Origin: Luteimonas_C sp035250245
Lineage (GTDB): Bacteria; Pseudomonadota; Gammaproteobacteria; Xanthomonadales; Xanthomonadaceae
Assembly: GCA_035250245.1 (NCBI GenBank)
Contig: DATFFH010000016.1
Location: 3,768-67,767, forward strand
Direction: 5' to 3'
Length of the DNA stretch: 64,000 nt
Part shown: positions 1 to 7,921 of the stretch, in pieces
Layout of the letters: every line of letters starts with the position of its first letter
How positions within the stretch are numbered: position 1 is the stretch's first letter
Translations under genes and position numbers: made by a program
Notes under the pieces: generated by a model
Database searches by the model: none
Seen by the model: only the letters and a program-made list of their open reading frames with translations
Told to the model about the DNA's origin: nothing

Positions 1-610
1 CAGTACTTTCCAACGCGTCCAAGGCACGCAGGGCGCGCCGCGTGGATTCCTGGCGCGGCTCGTTCAAGCGCACCCGTAGCGCGAGCGCCTGCGAGAAACG
101 CTCGCGGGCCTGCGCGCTCTGACCCGTTTCGGCAAGGAACCGGCCCCAATGATGCAGGGTGTAATGCTCGAGTTCCGTGTCTCCGGACGCGCGCGCGATC
201 TGCAAGGCCTCGGGAAATTGCTCCGCGGCTTCCGTCGAGCGATGCAGATACTGATTGGCCGTCGCCAGATTGAGCAGCAACCAGCCCAAAGTTTCGTCGT
301 CGCCGCTAAGGCGCGCGCGCTCCACCGCCGGAACCAGAATGGCGCGCGCTTCGGCTTCCTGGCGTGCGGTGGTGAGCATTCCGCCGAGGTCGGCTGCGGC
401 TTCGAGCTCGGCCGGTTCGTCGCCGCGTTCGCGCGCGGCGGCCAGCGCGTCGCGCGCCTGCTCGATGTCTTTCTCCAGCGCCGACGGATCGGGCGCGGAA
501 TAGCGCTGGAAAAACCCGCTCTCATCGATCGGCGCCGTTGCGCCGATCGGCGATGCGCAGGCCGAAGCCCACCATGCGATCAAGCCTATCGCCGCGTAGA
601 CCGGTTTCAT
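1..610 (-). CDS. TPR-type exported protein, N-terminal part (runs off window)
   Basis: The reading frame opens at an ATG at 610 and stays open to base 1, so the gene is cut by the window edge and only its first 203 codons are visible. The N-terminus (MKPVYAAIGLIAWWASACAS) looks like a signal peptide, possibly a weak lipobox ending in Cys18. From about residue 50 there are helical repeats rich in Ala, Glu, Leu and Arg with TPR-like spacing (LLNLATANQYLHR, HWGRFLAETGQSAQARERF), which suggests a periplasmic tetratricopeptide scaffold. The gene lies just downstream of the HxlR regulator on the same strand. Function is not recognisable from this part. Confidence 0.6.
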   Translation of the reverse strand, partial: MKPVYAAIGLIAWWASACASPIGATAPIDESGFFQRYSAPDPSALEKDIEQARDALAAARERGDEPAELEAAADLGGMLTTARQEAEARAILVPAVERARLSGDDETLGWLLLNLATANQYLHRSTEAAEQFPEALQIARASGDTELEHYTLHHWGRFLAETGQSAQARERFSQALALRVRLNEPRQESTRRALRALDALEST

Positions 611-616
611 CAAGAC

Positions 617-958
617 TCAGCCGTTGCCGGCGAGAGCGGGCTCGGCCTGTTCGGGCCGGCCTTCCCACCAGTCGCCGATCGCATCGATCAGCGGCACCAG
701 CCGCAAGCCGAAAGGCGTCAGCGAATAGTCCACCCGCAGCGGATAGCCGGGGTATGCGGTGCGCAGCACCACGCCGGCATCCTCGAGCTTTCGCAACTCC
801 AAAGTCAGGATCCGATGCGAGATGGTCGGATTGTCGCGCCGCAGATCCGCGAAACGCTTGGTTCCATCCTTCAGGTAGTACAGCAGCAAGGTCGGCCATC
901 GCCCGCTGAGCAAGCGCATGGCTTCTTCGATGGGGCAATGCGAGACGACGTCTTTCAT
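617..958 (-). CDS. HxlR-family transcriptional regulator
   Basis: This 113-aa protein is one winged-helix domain of the HxlR/MarR-like type. Cys8 near the N-terminus followed by an RLLSGRWPTLLLYYL helix, and then FADLRRDNPTISHRILTLELRKLEDAGVV, match the recognition-helix region of HxlR family members, which commonly respond to electrophiles or redox stress. It is divergent from the glutathione transferase-like gene at 1048, with a gap of under 100 bases. Autoregulation and control of that gene is the natural inference. The start ATG is at 958. Confidence 0.85.
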   Translation of the reverse strand: MKDVVSHCPIEEAMRLLSGRWPTLLLYYLKDGTKRFADLRRDNPTISHRILTLELRKLEDAGVVLRTAYPGYPLRVDYSLTPFGLRLVPLIDAIGDWWEGRPEQAEPALAGNG

Positions 959-1047
959 GAAAGCACCTGGTTACAGAAATGTGCGCAATTTACTCGGCGG
1001 CGATGCCGGCATAAGTTGCAGTCTGGACCTGGTTGGGAATATTTCAA

Positions 1048-1767
1048 GTGAAAGAAGACGACAACACTCCGCTACTGGTGTACGGCCATCCGCTGGGCAG
1101 CTCGATGGGCCTGGTGGCCGCGTTCGAATGGCTGGGCATGCCTTATCGCCTCACCCGCGTCGACATGCTCGCGGAAATGAAGAACGACGCCTACGCGCGC
1201 CTCAACGGCCGCCTGGAAACGCCGGTCCTCGTCACCGACGACGGTCGCGCGCTGACCGAAACCATGGCCATCGCCGCCTGGCTCGAAAACCGCGACACGG
1301 ACCGCAGGGTCAGCTTCGATCCGGGATCGGTGCAGGCCGATCGCATGCATCAGCTGATGGGCTTCCTCAATACCGGCTTCACCGCTTCCTTCACGCCTTT
1401 GTGGGTGGCGTTGGAAATGCAGCCGGCGGATCCCGTTTTGCAGGAGAACTTGCGCAAATTCGGTCGCGGATACGTGGCCGAACGCCACGACCGGCTGGAA
1501 GCGATGATCGGCGACACGGCCTTCCTGGTCGGGGATCGTCCGACTCTGGCCGACGCCGTGTTGATCGGCGTCGCGCGCTGGCTGGAATATCACGAAGTCG
1601 CGCAGCCGGCGCGCTGGCCGCGCTTGGCGGCGCTGCGCGAGCGGATCGAGGCCGATCCGGCGGTGAGGTTCGCCATCGCGATCGAAAACGGGGAAACGCC
1701 GGCCGGTTCCGGTGCATTCCGCGGCCACGTGCCTCTGGCCGAAACGATCGCGCGCTACGGCCGCTGA
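1048..1767 (+). CDS. Glutathione S-transferase family protein
   Basis: The protein has the two-part GST layout: an N-terminal thioredoxin-like half (residues about 5-80) with the cis-Pro and glutathione-binding pattern ETPVLVTDDGRALTETMAIAAWL, and an all-helical C-terminal half. The chosen start is GTG at 1048, preceded by GGGA about ten bases upstream. A TTG at 1033 in the same frame is the alternative, giving 244 aa instead of 239. It faces the HxlR regulator divergently, so it may detoxify the compound that regulator senses. The 3' end overlaps the convergent DUF2834 gene by 13 bases. Confidence 0.85.
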   Translation: MKEDDNTPLLVYGHPLGSSMGLVAAFEWLGMPYRLTRVDMLAEMKNDAYARLNGRLETPVLVTDDGRALTETMAIAAWLENRDTDRRVSFDPGSVQADRMHQLMGFLNTGFTASFTPLWVALEMQPADPVLQENLRKFGRGYVAERHDRLEAMIGDTAFLVGDRPTLADAVLIGVARWLEYHEVAQPARWPRLAALRERIEADPAVRFAIAIENGETPAGSGAFRGHVPLAETIARYGR

Positions 1768-2075
1768 AGCGCGTCGAGGTGTCGCTGGCGCAGCCAAAGG
1801 AACCACGGCAGCGCCAGCGACACGCCCACCGCCAAACCCAGCAGCGACAGCCACCAGCGCCGCATCGCCAGGCGCCGCCCTTCGACGGCGGCGAACGCCG
1901 CGAACGCGATCGCGGACACCAGCACATCCGTCCATGCGAAGGCCGAAACCGGCGTTGCGGCCGCTTGCCGCACGAGCAGGGGCAGATCGAATCCGTGTTC
2001 GCTCAGCCAAGGCAAGAAGACAGCGAGCGGCCACGCCGCGCCCAGGATGCACAACAGCGCGTACACGATTCGCAT
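1755..2075 (-). CDS. DUF2834-type small membrane protein
   Basis: The 106-aa protein has three predicted membrane helices: an N-terminal one (MRIVYALLCILGAAWPLAVFL), one containing DVLVSAIAFAAFAAVEG, and a C-terminal LSLLGLAVGVSLALPWFLW. This order, and the length, match the DUF2834 family of short inner-membrane proteins of unknown function. Its 3' end overlaps the GST gene in the convergent orientation. It may be co-transcribed with the DUF2938 gene upstream, although more than 150 bases separate them. Confidence 0.75.
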   Translation of the reverse strand: MRIVYALLCILGAAWPLAVFLPWLSEHGFDLPLLVRQAAATPVSAFAWTDVLVSAIAFAAFAAVEGRRLAMRRWWLSLLGLAVGVSLALPWFLWLRQRHLDALQRP

Positions 2076-2243
2076 GGCGCCTCCGATGCTGGATTCGCCT
2101 CAGTGTACGCGGCGGCCGTTTCTATACGGCGCTCAGCCGGTAAGCGAAACCGCCGCCGCCAATCCGGCGGCCAGGGCGATCAGGACCAGGAAGCCGTGGC
2201 GCAGATGGAACGGGATTCCATCGTCTCCGTGACCTGTCGCAAT

Positions 2244-2741
2244 TCAGAAGAATCGGCTCAGAACCAGCGCGCTCAGATACAGGCCGAAACCGAACACCGC
2301 ATGCGTCAACAGGCTTTTCAGCCGCGCCTGGCGAGGATTCGGAGTCTTGGAAGCGGCGATGCCGAATCCGAACGAAGGCTGCATGATCAGGAACGGCACG
2401 GCCACCGTGGCGACGCCGAACAGCAGCGCCGGCCACAGCGTGGGCCGTTGCAGCCATTCCGCCGGCGCCAGCGCGACCAGCGCCACGGCGAAGATCGCGC
2501 CGATCAGATAGTGCGCGATCCAGCCCACCGTGCATTCGCGCGGCTTGGGCGCGGCGGCGCCGATGCTGGCGTGCTTGAACGTGCCCGCCGGCATGTGGCG
2601 CAACCAGCGGCCGACCAGGCAATAGCTGAGCGAAGGGATGTCGAAGGCGCGCTTGAGCAGCAAGGCCCAGGCATCCATCACCAAGGTGGCGCCGAATCCG
2701 ACGAGCACCGCGGCCAGCAAGAGGTTCGGTTCGATGTTCAT
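2244..2741 (-). CDS. DUF2938 family membrane protein
   Basis: The 165-aa inner-membrane protein has four predicted helices. It carries sequences I associate with DUF2938: GATLVMDAWALLLKRAF, SYCLVGRWLRHMPAGTFKH, GWIAHYLIGAIFAV and GIAASKTPNPRQARLKSL. The function of the family is unknown. The length is normal for the family, so the TGA at 2244-2246 is probably the true end, even though the same frame stays open for another 36 codons and encodes a membrane-like segment (see findings). The ATG is at 2741. Confidence 0.8.
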   Translation of the reverse strand: MNIEPNLLLAAVLVGFGATLVMDAWALLLKRAFDIPSLSYCLVGRWLRHMPAGTFKHASIGAAAPKPRECTVGWIAHYLIGAIFAVALVALAPAEWLQRPTLWPALLFGVATVAVPFLIMQPSFGFGIAASKTPNPRQARLKSLLTHAVFGFGLYLSALVLSRFF

Positions 2742-2771
2742 GGCTCGATCCGAGGGAGAGAGGCCCGCATC

Positions 2772-2810
2772 GTAGCCCGGGTAAGGCGCAGCCGCACCCG
2801 GGAAACCCGC
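2772..2810. repeat. GTAG palindrome, family F copy 1
   Basis: An imperfect inverted repeat beginning GTAGCCCGGGTAAGGCGCAG with a CCCGGG pair in its arms. A relative lies at 9869-9905. It sits in the gap between the DUF2938 and DUF2867 genes. Confidence 0.6.
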
Positions 2811-2835
2811 AACGCTGCGATGCGCAGATGTGCGC

Positions 2836-3366
2836 TCAGGCCGCCGGCCAACCCGCGCGCGCCGCGCGCCGCAAGCTGGATCGGACGATGATGCGATGGA
2901 ACGGCGCGATGAGCCGGATATACGTGCGGCCGAGGAGATTGTGGCAGCGAACGACCGTGGACAGGACCACCTTGCGCTCGCTCTGCGCCGGCGACGCCGG
3001 GCAGAGCAGCGACAGCCTGAAATCCAGATGCTTGTCGTCTTCGCCCATCACGATTTCGTTCGGCGCGATGCTGTAGATCTTGAACATGCCGACGCGCTGC
3101 GTCCGGTCGGCCGTGCCGTTGGCCAGCGAATGCGCCGTCTTCAGGCCCAAGCCGGCCACCAGCGCGTCGCGCAACCGCATCAATGCCGCGGCCCAGGGCG
3201 AGTGTTGGGAGAAGATGAAACGCGCCAGGCGTTCCGGATCGGTCGATGCGCCGGGCGGCAGCGCGATTTCGTAAGCGTCGGCGAAGTTCGGCGGGGAATA
3301 GACGCCTACGACCGCGGAATCGGCCGGCAGCGGCACGGAAGCGACATGGACGGAATCGTGGGGCAT
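2836..3366 (-). CDS. DUF2867 family protein
   Basis: This 176-aa cytoplasmic protein has no membrane segments. It shows the DUF2867 pattern of an N-terminal DAYEIALPPGASTDPERL segment, a central FSQHSPWAAALMRLRDALV helix, and C-terminal strands with KHLDFRLSLLC and VVLSTVVRCHNLLGRTYIRLIAPFHRIIV. The C-terminal part resembles a polyketide cyclase-like or lipid-binding fold, but the reaction is unknown. The ATG is at 3366. It lies as a single gene on the minus strand between REP element F1 and the YdjM-like gene. Confidence 0.75.
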   Translation of the reverse strand: MPHDSVHVASVPLPADSAVVGVYSPPNFADAYEIALPPGASTDPERLARFIFSQHSPWAAALMRLRDALVAGLGLKTAHSLANGTADRTQRVGMFKIYSIAPNEIVMGEDDKHLDFRLSLLCPASPAQSERKVVLSTVVRCHNLLGRTYIRLIAPFHRIIVRSSLRRAARAGWPAA

Positions 3367-3430
3367 GCGGGCTTCGAACGTCTGGATCGAATCGAGCCGA
3401 ACGGCTTCGGTTCGAAGGCCATCATACCGC

Positions 3431-4018
3431 TCAGCGAGGCAAGCTTACCGACCAGGCGACGAAGGCGAGCCAAACAGGGGCGAACGCGAACAGCCATTTC
3501 GCGATAGGACGAAAAGACATTCGCCGCGCCGCCGCGACGAGAACGGCCAGCACAGGCAGCAGCACCGCCAGTTCGATCAGCAGATTGCGCCAAAGATAGT
3601 AGTTGCCAGGCGCCAACCGTCCTGCGCTGGGCAATACGCCGAAAGGCAGGGCCACATCGTGATCGGGCAGCGGCCACAGCAGCGGCACCGGATGCGCGCC
3701 TACCAGCAGATCCAGCAACGGGTGGGACAAGCTCGCCGCCAGAAATGCGAGGGATGGCATTCGGACAGGAGTTTTGCGGTCGGAGCGAGCCGTAAGCCAC
3801 CAAGCGAGCGAAGCTGTCGCCAGGCCGAACAATAGGCAATGGGTGATGCGCGGCGCGGGGGCCATGTCGAATAGCCAGATCGCGAAGTAGTCGAAGTCCG
3901 GGCAGATGGCGAGGAAGACGAAAACGGGCAGCATCAGGAGCAACTGCCTGTTTTCAAGCGGTTTGAATGCCAAATATGCGGCGACGCCAGCGGCCGCGTG
4001 ACCTGCGATGGAAGACAT
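3431..4018 (-). CDS. YdjM-like membrane-bound metal-dependent hydrolase
   Basis: The polytopic inner-membrane protein carries the histidine and aspartate pattern of the YdjM/LexA-binding hydrolase-like family: HAAAG near the N-terminus, FLAICPDFDYF, ITHCLLFG, SHPLLDLLVGAHPVPLLWP. Five or six hydrophobic helices are visible. The ATG at 4018 starts MSSIAGHAAAG and gives 195 aa. A GTG at 4036 would add six residues. The substrate is unknown. The spacing to the DJ-1 gene upstream is about 65 bases, and that gap contains a fragment of a palindrome also seen near 47,230. Confidence 0.75.
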   Translation of the reverse strand: MSSIAGHAAAGVAAYLAFKPLENRQLLLMLPVFVFLAICPDFDYFAIWLFDMAPAPRITHCLLFGLATASLAWWLTARSDRKTPVRMPSLAFLAASLSHPLLDLLVGAHPVPLLWPLPDHDVALPFGVLPSAGRLAPGNYYLWRNLLIELAVLLPVLAVLVAAARRMSFRPIAKWLFAFAPVWLAFVAWSVSLPR

Positions 4019-4082
4019 AAGCCGCGATCTGCTCACTAAGCCAGCGGTTCCTCTCCCTTTTCAAAGGGGGAACAGCAGCAGC

Positions 4083-4733
4083 TCAAGACGCGATGCCGAG
4101 TGCGCATTCGAGGGTGGGTTCGGACTCCGTTCGAGCCGCGATATACGGCGCGATATTCCGCATCGCCCGCGCGACGTATTCCTCTTTCTCGCCGACCGGC
4201 GCTACGTAATGCAAAGCCGCCATCGCGGCCTCTTCGCCTTCCAGTCGGGCGATGAGCCAGGCGGCCAAGTATTGCGACGAGAAGCAGCCGCCCGCGGTGG
4301 CGACGTTGCCCGCGGCATAGAACGGCTGATTCAGCACGGTCACGCCTGCTTCCTGCACCCAGGGCTTGGTGGTGAGGTCGGTGCAGGCGGGAACTCCTTC
4401 GAGCAATCCGAGCTTGGCCAGCAGCAGCGTGCCCGAGCATTGCGCGCCGATCAGTTGCCGCGTGGGATCCAGGCGCAGCGCGGACAGGATCGCCGGATCG
4501 TTGGCGATGTCGCGGGTGCGGATGCCGCTGCCGACGATCACCGCATCGGCGGTCGCGGCCTCGGCCAAGCTCGATTGCCGATGCACGGTCACGCCGTTCA
4601 TCGAAGTGACGGCCGGTTCCGGACAGCACAGCGTCACGCGCCAGCTCGGCGTCTTGATGCGGTTGAGCACGCCCAGGGCGACGATGGAATCGAGCTCGTT
4701 GAAGCCTTGGAAGGTGAGGATGGCGATGTGCAT
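4083..4733 (-). CDS. DJ-1/PfpI family protein
   Basis: The protein has a class I glutamine amidotransferase-like fold with the nucleophile elbow GAQCSGTLLLAKLG (Cys99 counted from the chosen start). The N-terminal strand HIAILTFQGFNELDSIVALG carries the conserved acidic residue of DJ-1/PfpI proteins. The ATG at 4733 is preceded by AAAGG seven bases upstream, so I prefer it to the in-frame start at 4769. Family members are isonitrile hydratases, deglycases or regulators; without an AraC-type C-terminal domain a small-molecule enzyme or chaperone role is more likely here. Confidence 0.85.
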   Translation of the reverse strand: MHIAILTFQGFNELDSIVALGVLNRIKTPSWRVTLCCPEPAVTSMNGVTVHRQSSLAEAATADAVIVGSGIRTRDIANDPAILSALRLDPTRQLIGAQCSGTLLLAKLGLLEGVPACTDLTTKPWVQEAGVTVLNQPFYAAGNVATAGGCFSSQYLAAWLIARLEGEEAAMAALHYVAPVGEKEEYVARAMRNIAPYIAARTESEPTLECALGIAS

Positions 4734-4858
4734 CGCGTATGCCTTTTGTTTGTCCGGCGGGTCGAGCATCGCCTGCGCCCATGAGCGCAGCGGGGATCAA
4801 CGGTGAAGCGAGTGTGAGGTTGGCGCGCCGAAGCAGGGTGGGTAGCCGTCGCCGGAGA

Positions 4859-5260
4859 TCAGCTCGCTTGGCCGTACACAATAATGGCCCACATTCCCAG
4901 GACCGCGACGAAGTTGATCGTGAAGACGACCCCGCGAAGCCGGACGTTCGCGGTAAGGATCTGCACGTAACTGTGCACGAAACGCCCGCCGACGAAAATC
5001 CAGGCCAGCCACAGCGGAAGAGGGCTTGCCGTCGGATGACCCATGAACAGCAAGCACGCGGCGTAGAAAGCCACGGGCCATTCGAATTGATTGGACAGGT
5101 TGGCGCTGATGCGCGGCTCGAGTTTCGCCCAGGGATTCGTGCCGTCCGGGCGGCGTCCCAGGCCCCAGACGGATGGGGCGCGCGCGACGGTCAGCAGCGC
5201 GTACAGGAAGGCCGTCAGACCAATATGCGCCGCCATCGGAAGGATCAAGGGGTGCGGCAT
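4859..5260 (-). CDS. MAPEG family membrane protein
   Basis: The 133-aa protein has four predicted membrane helices and the MAPEG-like motif RISANLSNQFEWPVAFYAACLL between helices 1 and 2, followed by LAWIFVGGRFVHSYVQI. MAPEG proteins include microsomal glutathione transferases and eicosanoid enzymes in eukaryotes; bacterial members are mostly uncharacterised. The gene starts at ATG 5260 and begins only 10 bases after the end of the DUF4019 lipoprotein gene, so the two are likely co-transcribed. Confidence 0.85.
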   Translation of the reverse strand: MPHPLILPMAAHIGLTAFLYALLTVARAPSVWGLGRRPDGTNPWAKLEPRISANLSNQFEWPVAFYAACLLFMGHPTASPLPLWLAWIFVGGRFVHSYVQILTANVRLRGVVFTINFVAVLGMWAIIVYGQAS

Positions 5261-5270
5261 ACCGCGGTGC

Positions 5271-5747
5271 TCAGTGGTTCGAAACGCGGGTGCCTTTCTC
5301 GACGAAATAGCCGACGATCTTCCATGCCCCCGCTTCTTTTTGCATCACCACTTTTTCGGTGGCCGTGGTGTTGCCGGAAGGGCTCTTGAACTGAACTAAG
5401 ACGTACTCGCCGACAGGAACGTTGGCCTCGATCCGCGTTGAGAAGCCGAATCCCTCGATTTCTCTGTTGGCCGGCGTCCCGAATGCCTTGTGGGTTAACT
5501 TGAGCGTGTTCCGCCACAAGAAATTGTTGGTTTCATCGCGCAGGGCCGGCCCGGCTTGGCGCCAAGTTTCGTCGTATTTTTCCTGATCGATGAGGGCAAG
5601 GTACCGGCGCGCCGCGGCGGCTGCCTCCTCTTGCTCGGCCGCGGTCCCGGCGGTCGGCGCAGGGAGTTTTTCGTCGCCCGACGAGACCGAAAATTTGCAG
5701 CCGCAGAGCGCGGTTGCGACGATGAAGGCTGCAACGAGAAATTTCAT
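5271..5747 (-). CDS. DUF4019 lipoprotein
   Basis: The ATG at 5747 is preceded by a run of six G a few bases upstream and begins a lipoprotein signal peptide (MKFLVAAFIVATALCGC), with the lipidated Cys at residue 17. The following residues are a flexible Ser/Thr/Ala segment and then a domain with YLALIDQEKYDETWRQAG and VLVQFKSPSGNTTATEKVVM, as in DUF4019 proteins. These have an NTF2-like fold and an unknown role. The upstream in-frame ATG at 5768 would destroy the signal peptide and is rejected. It is probably co-transcribed with the MAPEG gene downstream. Confidence 0.82.
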   Translation of the reverse strand: MKFLVAAFIVATALCGCKFSVSSGDEKLPAPTAGTAAEQEEAAAAARRYLALIDQEKYDETWRQAGPALRDETNNFLWRNTLKLTHKAFGTPANREIEGFGFSTRIEANVPVGEYVLVQFKSPSGNTTATEKVVMQKEAGAWKIVGYFVEKGTRVSNH

Positions 5748-5852
5748 ACGGACCCCCCAAGGCCGCAAGCACGGACTATCCCCGCCGTGCGATCGTACGC
5801 CATGACGCGACTTGACACGCCACTTTAGGCAGCGGCCGTCGAGGGTCTGGCA

Positions 5853-6314
5853 TCAACCGTGCGCCCTGACCCGATAAGTCCCAGCCTCCGAGCGGAAACC
5901 GATTGCGACGCGGTTCCAAGCGTTGATCGCGGCGATGGCCCAGGTGAGGTCGGCCAGTTCCTTGTCCGAGAAATGGCCGCGGACCGTGTCGTAGGCGGCG
6001 TCGGACGCGTGTCCGTCCTGGATGTTGGTCAATGCCTCGGTCCATTCCAACGCCGCGCGCTCGCGGTCGGTGTAGTAGGGCGCTTCGCGCCAGGCGTCCA
6101 GCCCGTAGAGGCGCTGCTCGGTTTCATCGGCGGCGCGCGCGTCCTTCCAGTGCATGTCGATGCAATAGGCGCAGCCGTTGATTTGCGATGCGCGCAGTTT
6201 GACCAGGTGCAACAGGTTTTTTTCCAGGCCGGACCCGCGGAGATAGGCATCCACGGCCATCATCGCTTTGTAGCTGTCGGGGGAGGCCTTCCAATATTCC
6301 ATACGCGGTTTCAT
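5853..6314 (-). CDS. Carboxymuconolactone decarboxylase (AhpD-like) family protein
   Basis: The 153-aa protein contains the AhpD-type redox motif CAYCIDMH (Cys48, Cys51, His55) inside the helical domain LVKLRASQINGCAYC, and TDRERAALEWTEALTNI, both typical of the alkylhydroperoxidase AhpD core. Proteins of this group reduce peroxides through a CxxC pair. The C-terminus (WAIAAINAWNRVAIGFR) is the standard end of the family. It starts 28 bases downstream of the TIR gene on the same strand, so co-transcription is possible. Confidence 0.88.
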   Translation of the reverse strand: MKPRMEYWKASPDSYKAMMAVDAYLRGSGLEKNLLHLVKLRASQINGCAYCIDMHWKDARAADETEQRLYGLDAWREAPYYTDRERAALEWTEALTNIQDGHASDAAYDTVRGHFSDKELADLTWAIAAINAWNRVAIGFRSEAGTYRVRAHG

Positions 6315-6341
6315 GCACGATTCCTTTGGTTCGTCTAACGA

Positions 6342-7253
6342 TCAGATGTTGATGATGGATTTCCAGTCCGCAAGCCGTTGCGCGATCAGGTCCGCGCGCT
6401 TGCGGCTGTCGTTCCCGTCCATGACGTCTGCGTCTGCAGGGTCGGCGCGGAGATAGACGCCCGCCGTGCGCGCGTTCACCTCATGCCCGCGCGTGGTGAA
6501 GTAGCCCGAAGCGCGGTCGGCCGATTCCAGACGAACTTCCCCGGTGCCTTCCAGCTGCGGCGCGTCCGGATCCAACGGCCGTTCGCCTTTCCAGTAATAG
6601 AAGATGCCCGCGGCGTCCTCCTTTTCCTTGGTGGCCTCGCTCCAATACCGGGCCGACAAAGTGCCGTCTTCTTGCCAGGCGCGGCCGCTCATTTCCAACG
6701 CGCCGTTGCGGTTGCGCGATATCTTCAGCACACCCAGCGCCGAAGGCTCCTTCTCGGTGCGCCGGGTCTGCGAGAACTGCCACCACAGGCCTTCGATGCG
6801 TGCGGCACGGCCTTCGTTCTCGATCGCGTTGCGCAGTTTCTGGCAAATGGTCTTCGTCTCGGCCGCGGTGGCCGATCCCTCGTAGCGCACGCAGGTGAGG
6901 CCCAGCAGATCGCTGGGCAGCTTGGCGCCCTGGGCGTGCAGGATGAAGGTGCGGCGCATGCCGAGCACACCGCCGAACAGGCCGGCTTCGAACACCACGT
7001 TGTCCCGCGGCGATGCCTGTCCAGGGGCAGATTCGGTGGAAGGGTTCGTGGTCCAGTCGTCCTGCGCGAACACGAAAGCCGCGAAGTCGACTTCGCGCGT
7101 CAGCTCCAGCAAGCGCTCCAGCGTGGTGGTGCCGGGATTGAACGACGTCGTCCACGGTTCCACGTGCGCGACGTCTTCCAGGCCGCGGGTCAAAGCTTGC
7201 AGCAATTTCGCCTGCTTGCCCGACGAACCCAGGAAGATGCGGGGTTTGGCCAT
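6342..7253 (-). CDS. TIR-type nucleotide-binding protein with C-terminal beta-rich domain (CBASS/Pycsar effector-like)
   Basis: Residues 1-140 match the TIR-like fold of Cap12/Pycsar-type effectors: IFLGSS at 6-11, VEPWTTSFNPGTTTLERLL, VDFAAFVFAQDD, and the signature PRDNVVFEAGLF with the putative catalytic Glu89, then KLPSDLLGLTCVRYEG. From about residue 153 a second domain (IEGLWWQF, GVLKISRNRNGALEMSGRAW, AGIFYYWKG, GTGEVRLESADRASGYF) has alternating strands that resemble the beta-barrel ligand-binding domain of Cap15-type proteins. There is no membrane helix. TIR domains of this class cleave NAD+ when activated. No cyclic nucleotide synthase gene is adjacent, so the trigger is unknown. The second domain assignment is less certain than the first. 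Confidence 0.75.
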   Translation of the reverse strand: MAKPRIFLGSSGKQAKLLQALTRGLEDVAHVEPWTTSFNPGTTTLERLLELTREVDFAAFVFAQDDWTTNPSTESAPGQASPRDNVVFEAGLFGGVLGMRRTFILHAQGAKLPSDLLGLTCVRYEGSATAAETKTICQKLRNAIENEGRAARIEGLWWQFSQTRRTEKEPSALGVLKISRNRNGALEMSGRAWQEDGTLSARYWSEATKEKEDAAGIFYYWKGERPLDPDAPQLEGTGEVRLESADRASGYFTTRGHEVNARTAGVYLRADPADADVMDGNDSRKRADLIAQRLADWKSIINI

Positions 7254-7375
7254 CGGCGTCTCCGGTAGGCGGTTCGGACCGCATGCTGCGCGATCCTACG
7301 CTACATTCGCGCCCGGGACGTTCTTCCGGAATGAAACAGGCTGTGCGAGTTTTGGGCTTGTCCGGTGCGCGGTGC

Positions 7376-7783
7376 TTAAGCCAAAGCCATACCGGCCGCA
7401 TAAAAAGCGAGCGAGAGCAGAAAAACCCTGACCGGCAGATAGAACGTGTAGCGCTTCCAGAACACGATCGAGCCGGCCAGGAATACCAGGCCTATCGCGA
7501 GCAGGAACGGGGATTCCTGCAGCACCGCGAACCGAAAGATGGCCAGGTAGCCGTACAGCAAGCCGAAGAACATCAGGCCCAGGCTGAGGATGGCATTGAA
7601 GCCTAGCCAAAGGTTCCACATCGTGGTGAGGCCGGTGATGTTGGGCAGCGCCTCTTTCATCCTGGCCTCGAGCTCCGGATCCTGCGGCCGGAGATCCGTG
7701 CCGTAGAACGTGCCGTGCAGATGCAGCGTGCCGGCGAAGAGCACGATGGCGGCGCTGGCCGATAGGAGTATCTGAGAGAGCAT
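7376..7783 (-). CDS. Four-helix membrane protein, unrecognised
   Basis: The 135-aa protein has four predicted membrane helices: residues 1-25, 55-80, 85-105 and 112-135. A short polar loop after helix 1 (GTDLRPQDPELEARMKEALP) is the only soluble part. I do not recognise a characterised family. The start ATG at 7783 has AAGGA about seven bases upstream. A 122-base gap without obvious signals separates its end from the TIR gene start, and a 138-base gap separates it from the GFA gene upstream. Confidence 0.65.
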   Translation of the reverse strand: MLSQILLSASAAIVLFAGTLHLHGTFYGTDLRPQDPELEARMKEALPNITGLTTMWNLWLGFNAILSLGLMFFGLLYGYLAIFRFAVLQESPFLLAIGLVFLAGSIVFWKRYTFYLPVRVFLLSLAFYAAGMALA

Positions 7784-7921
7784 GATGTTTCCTTAGCCTG
7801 GGAAGAGGTGAGCGGCGGAATGGACTAGTCCTCGTACAGCGCTCGAATCGATAGCTGTAGTGCGAGGATCCCGGTCGCATCTATTTTTCCCGCCAAGCGG
7901 ATGCCGAACATGCCGTCAGCC

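Noticed and set aside
918..2891. A 657-codon open frame on the plus strand
   Set aside because: It crosses the GST gene in another frame and has low-complexity Arg/Ala-rich content typical of shadow frames in high-GC DNA.
6342..7783. A CBASS operon around the TIR gene
   Set aside because: Neither neighbour resembles a cyclic nucleotide synthase, E1/E2/JAB ubiquitin-like genes or a HORMA/TRIP13 pair.
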